In this document: in pieces, positions 62,100-64,000 of the stretch
How the letters are laid out: each line of letters starts with the position of its first letter
How positions within the stretch are numbered: position 1 is the stretch's first letter
Assembly: GCF_000971055.1 (NCBI RefSeq)
Contig: NZ_LARW01000075.1
Coordinates: 1-64,000 of the forward strand
Reading direction: 5' to 3'
From: Sphingomonas sp. SRS2
Lineage (GTDB): Bacteria > Pseudomonadota > Alphaproteobacteria > Sphingomonadales > Sphingomonadaceae
Length of the DNA stretch: 64,000 nucleotides
The notes under the pieces: model-generated
Databases searched by the model: none
What the model was told of the DNA's origin: nothing
The model's input: the letters and a program-made list of their open reading frames with translations, nothing else
Position numbers and translations under genes: made by a program

Positions 62100-63361
62100 T
62101 CCTCGACGGCGCGCATGATGAGGCTGGCGTTGGTGCCGCCAAAGCCGAAGCTGTTGTTCAGCACCGCCTTCACCTTGCGCTTCTTGGCCTTGAGCGGGAC
62201 CAGGTCGAAATCCTCCAGACCGTCGCTGGGGTCTTCGAGGTTGAGCGTCGGCGGCACGATCTGGTCACGCATCGCCAGGATGCAGAAGATCGATTCGACC
62301 GCGCCCGCGCCGCCCAGCAGATGGCCGATCGCCGACTTGGTCGAGCTCATCGACACAGTCTTGAGCGCATCGCCGAACAGGCGGCGGACCGCGCCGGCCT
62401 CAAGCTCATCGCCCAGCGGGGTCGAGGTACCGTGCGCGTTGATATAGTCGATATCGGACGGCTGGAGCCCTGACTTCTTGAGCGCCATGGCCATCGAACG
62501 GTAAGCGCCCGACCCTTCCGGGTGCGGCGCGGTGACATGATAGGCGTCGCCCGACAGGCCATAGCCGATCACTTCGGCGTAGATCTTCGCGCCGCGCGCC
62601 TTGGCATGCTCATATTCCTCGAGCACGACGATACCCGCGCCTTCGCCCATCACGAAGCCGTCGCGGCGCTTGTCGTAGGGGCGCGATGCCCTTTCGGGCT
62701 CGTCATTGAAATCGGTCGACAGCGCGCGCGCCTGGGCGAAGCCGGCGATGCCGAGGGGGCAGATCGCGCCCTCGGCGCCGCCTGCCAGCATGACGTCGGC
62801 ATCGTCCATCGCAATCATGCGCGCGGCATCGCCGATCGCATGCGCGCCCGTCGAACAGGCGGTGACGACCGCGTGATTCGGCCCGCGCAGACCGTATTTG
62901 ATCGAAACCTGGCCCGAGATCAGATTGATCAGCCGGCCATGGACGAAGTGCGGCGATACGCGGCGCGGACCCTTGTTCTCGCAGACGAGCGATTCGCTGG
63001 CGATGCCGGGAAGGCCGCCAATGCCCGAACCGATCGACAGGCCGGCGCGGTAGCTCTCTTCCTCGGTCATCTCGGTCAGGCCCGCATCCTCGAGCGCCTG
63101 CCCTGCGGCGTCGATGCCGTAGATGATGAAGGGATCGACCTGGCGCTGGACCTTATGGTCGACGCGCTTGTTGGGATCGAACCCATAGGGATGGTCGGCG
63201 GGCTTTACCTCGCAGGCGATCGTGCAGGCATGATCGGTGGTATCAAAGCGGGTGATTTTCCCCGCGCCCGATTTGCCGGCGATGATATTCGCCCAGGCGG
63301 TCTCGACGTCCGCGCCCAGCGGCGTGACAAGGCCCAATCCGGTTACGACCACGCGACGCAT
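62096..63361 (-). CDS. fabF: Beta-ketoacyl-ACP synthase II
   Basis: This 421-residue condensing enzyme elongates acyl-ACP. The active-site Cys is in ACSTGAHAIGDA (about residue 170), the two His are in NAHGTSTPLGD and SAIGHLLGGAGAVE, and the N-terminus RRVVVTGLGLVTPLG is standard. It follows acpP on the minus strand, with a 149-base gap holding a hairpin, and overlaps mltG. Confidence 0.97.
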   Translation of the reverse strand: MRRVVVTGLGLVTPLGADVETAWANIIAGKSGAGKITRFDTTDHACTIACEVKPADHPYGFDPNKRVDHKVQRQVDPFIIYGIDAAGQALEDAGLTEMTEEESYRAGLSIGSGIGGLPGIASESLVCENKGPRRVSPHFVHGRLINLISGQVSIKYGLRGPNHAVVTACSTGAHAIGDAARMIAMDDADVMLAGGAEGAICPLGIAGFAQARALSTDFNDEPERASRPYDKRRDGFVMGEGAGIVVLEEYEHAKARGAKIYAEVIGYGLSGDAYHVTAPHPEGSGAYRSMAMALKKSGLQPSDIDYINAHGTSTPLGDELEAGAVRRLFGDALKTVSMSSTKSAIGHLLGGAGAVESIFCILAMRDQIVPPTLNLEDPSDGLEDFDLVPLKAKKRKVKAVLNNSFGFGGTNASLIMRAVED

Positions 63362-63408
63362 GGCATTCTCCTGCTTTTGGGGTGTGCCCCCTTCGTCTCG
63401 AACGGCAA

Positions 63409-63453
63409 AGCGGCTCCCCGTCCCATCGGATAGTCCGGGGTCGGGGAGCCGCT
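63409..63453 (-). terminator. Strong hairpin between acpP and fabF (possible attenuating terminator)
   Basis: The perfect 12-base inverted repeat AGCGGCTCCCCG/CGGGGAGCCGCT encloses a 21-base G/C-rich loop. On the minus strand it sits 57 bases after the acpP stop and before fabF. There is only a short T-run, so partial termination or protection of a short acpP message is more likely than full termination. Confidence 0.5.
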
Positions 63454-63510
63454 GAAACTGCTCGGCTCTATCACCTGCCCCGGTCGATCAACGGCCGGCC
63501 GGCGGAATGA

Positions 63511-63747
63511 TCAGCCCTTGTTGCTATCGATATAGCTGATGGCGTCCTTGACGGTCGCGATCTTCTCGGCCGCATCGTCAGGGATTTCCACGCCGAATTC
63601 TTCTTCGAAGGCCATAACCAGCTCGACGATGTCGAGGCTGTCCGCGCCCAGATCGTCGATGAAGCTGGCTTCTTCAGTGACCTTCTCGGCCTCTACGCCC
63701 AGATGCTCAACAACGATCTTCTTAACGCGCTCGGCGGTCTCGCTCAT
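63511..63747 (-). CDS. acpP: Acyl carrier protein
   Basis: This 78-residue acidic protein carries acyl chains on phosphopantetheine. The attachment Ser is in [20 protein letters not shown] (near residue 37). It starts [18 protein letters not shown]. It sits between fabG and fabF as usual. AGGAAGG lies upstream of ATG 63747. Confidence 0.98.
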   Translation of the reverse strand: MSETAERVKKIVVEHLGVEAEKVTEEASFIDDLGADSLDIVELVMAFEEEFGVEIPDDAAEKIATVKDAISYIDSNKG

Positions 63748-63852
63748 GTTCTAAACCTTCCTTAGGGTCTCTTTCGCCTGCCCTAACGAGGGCCGGCAAG
63801 CCTTGCAAGCATGCTTTATAGCGGGCGTACTGAAGAAAGCTGGGAAGCCGCC

Positions 63853-64000
63853 TCAGATCATCGCCATGCCACCGTTCACATGCAACGTCTGACCGGTGAC
63901 ATAGGATGCCTCCGGGCTGGCCAGATAGACGACCGCTGCGGCGATGTCGCTGCCCTCGCCCAGCTTGCCGGCGGGAATCTTGACCATCAGCGCTTCCTTC
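63853..64000 (-). CDS. fabG: 3-oxoacyl-ACP reductase, C-terminal part
   Basis: The last 48 codons of fabG are present, with the 5' end beyond the window. KIPAGKLGEGSDIAAAVVYL and SYVTGQTLHVNGGMAMI are the standard FabG C-terminus (the VTGQTLHVNGGM motif). The enzyme reduces 3-oxoacyl-ACP with NADPH. The order fabG-acpP-fabF confirms it. The catalytic Tyr/Lys lie outside the window. Confidence 0.96.
   Translation of the reverse strand, partial: KEALMVKIPAGKLGEGSDIAAAVVYLASPEASYVTGQTLHVNGGMAMI

Overview
The window is GC-rich chromosomal DNA from an alphaproteobacterium, most likely a member of the Sphingomonadaceae. The evidence is the overall protein style, the CpdR regulator beside an N-formylglutamate amidohydrolase, the DUF1192 and DUF4169 small proteins, a SapC-family protein, a bacteriophytochrome with an HWE-type kinase, and a SuhB-like small RNA gene. 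Almost every gene is a housekeeping or metabolic gene. I see no prophage, CRISPR array, restriction system, toxin-antitoxin pair or secretion cluster. The only mobile DNA is the end of an IS5-family element at the left edge.

Layout. 1-5 kb: IS end, a DUF4169 gene, rnc-era, a sirtuin (cobB), a DUF922 protease-like gene, dapB-nth, tRNA-Arg(CCG). 5-11 kb: an enoyl-CoA hydratase, a decayed GtrA-like remnant, a heme oxygenase-bacteriophytochrome operon, a phospholipase D-family gene. 11-18 kb: an M20 peptidase, an RhlE-type helicase, an FAD-linked oxidase, a SapC-family gene, a candidate Hfq-type sRNA with its own promoter and terminator, and an N-formylglutamate amidohydrolase divergent from cpdR. 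18-24 kb: tRNA-Val(GAC), tgt, a 24-bp minisatellite, a TSUP permease, a DUF488-KTSC-DUF72 cluster, a lipoprotein and a quinone oxidoreductase. 24-34 kb: DUF1192, clpA, an SthA-like flavoprotein, a LolD/FtsX-type ABC exporter, a mocA-like/xdhC pair and a PfkB sugar/nucleoside kinase. 34-37 kb: a tonB-exbB-exbD-exbD operon. 37-43 kb: a periplasmic unknown, a pteridine pair (folB plus a folM-like SDR), a GST, and a GNAT/DUF1285/Nudix/cca run. 43-51 kb: a GGDEF-EAL protein, parC, a LysR regulator divergent from two tiny coupled genes, an M61 peptidase and fpr. 51-60 kb: a serine-less alpha/beta hydrolase, purC, kup, two hotdog thioesterases, an M17 aminopeptidase, a MarR-like regulator, an NlpC/P60 hydrolase and argC. 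60-64 kb: twin membrane paralogues, then the fatty-acid block fabG-acpP-fabF-mltG.

How the genes fit together. Several short operons are joined by ATGA-type overlaps: rnc/era, dapB/nth, the ABC ATPase/permease, xdhC/mocA, DUF1285/Nudix/cca, the two thioesterases, C40/argC and fabF/mltG. bphO would make the biliverdin chromophore for BphP. TonB-ExbB-ExbD would energise outer-membrane receptors encoded elsewhere. ClpA and CpdR both belong to regulated proteolysis but are not linked. FabG, AcpP and FabF form the usual fatty-acid elongation block.

The less ordinary items are the candidate SuhB-family sRNA, the LysR-controlled pair of small ORFs with a palindromic operator over its promoter, the alpha/beta hydrolase with Gly in place of the nucleophilic Ser, the bacteriophytochrome operon, and the KTSC/DUF488/DUF72 cluster.
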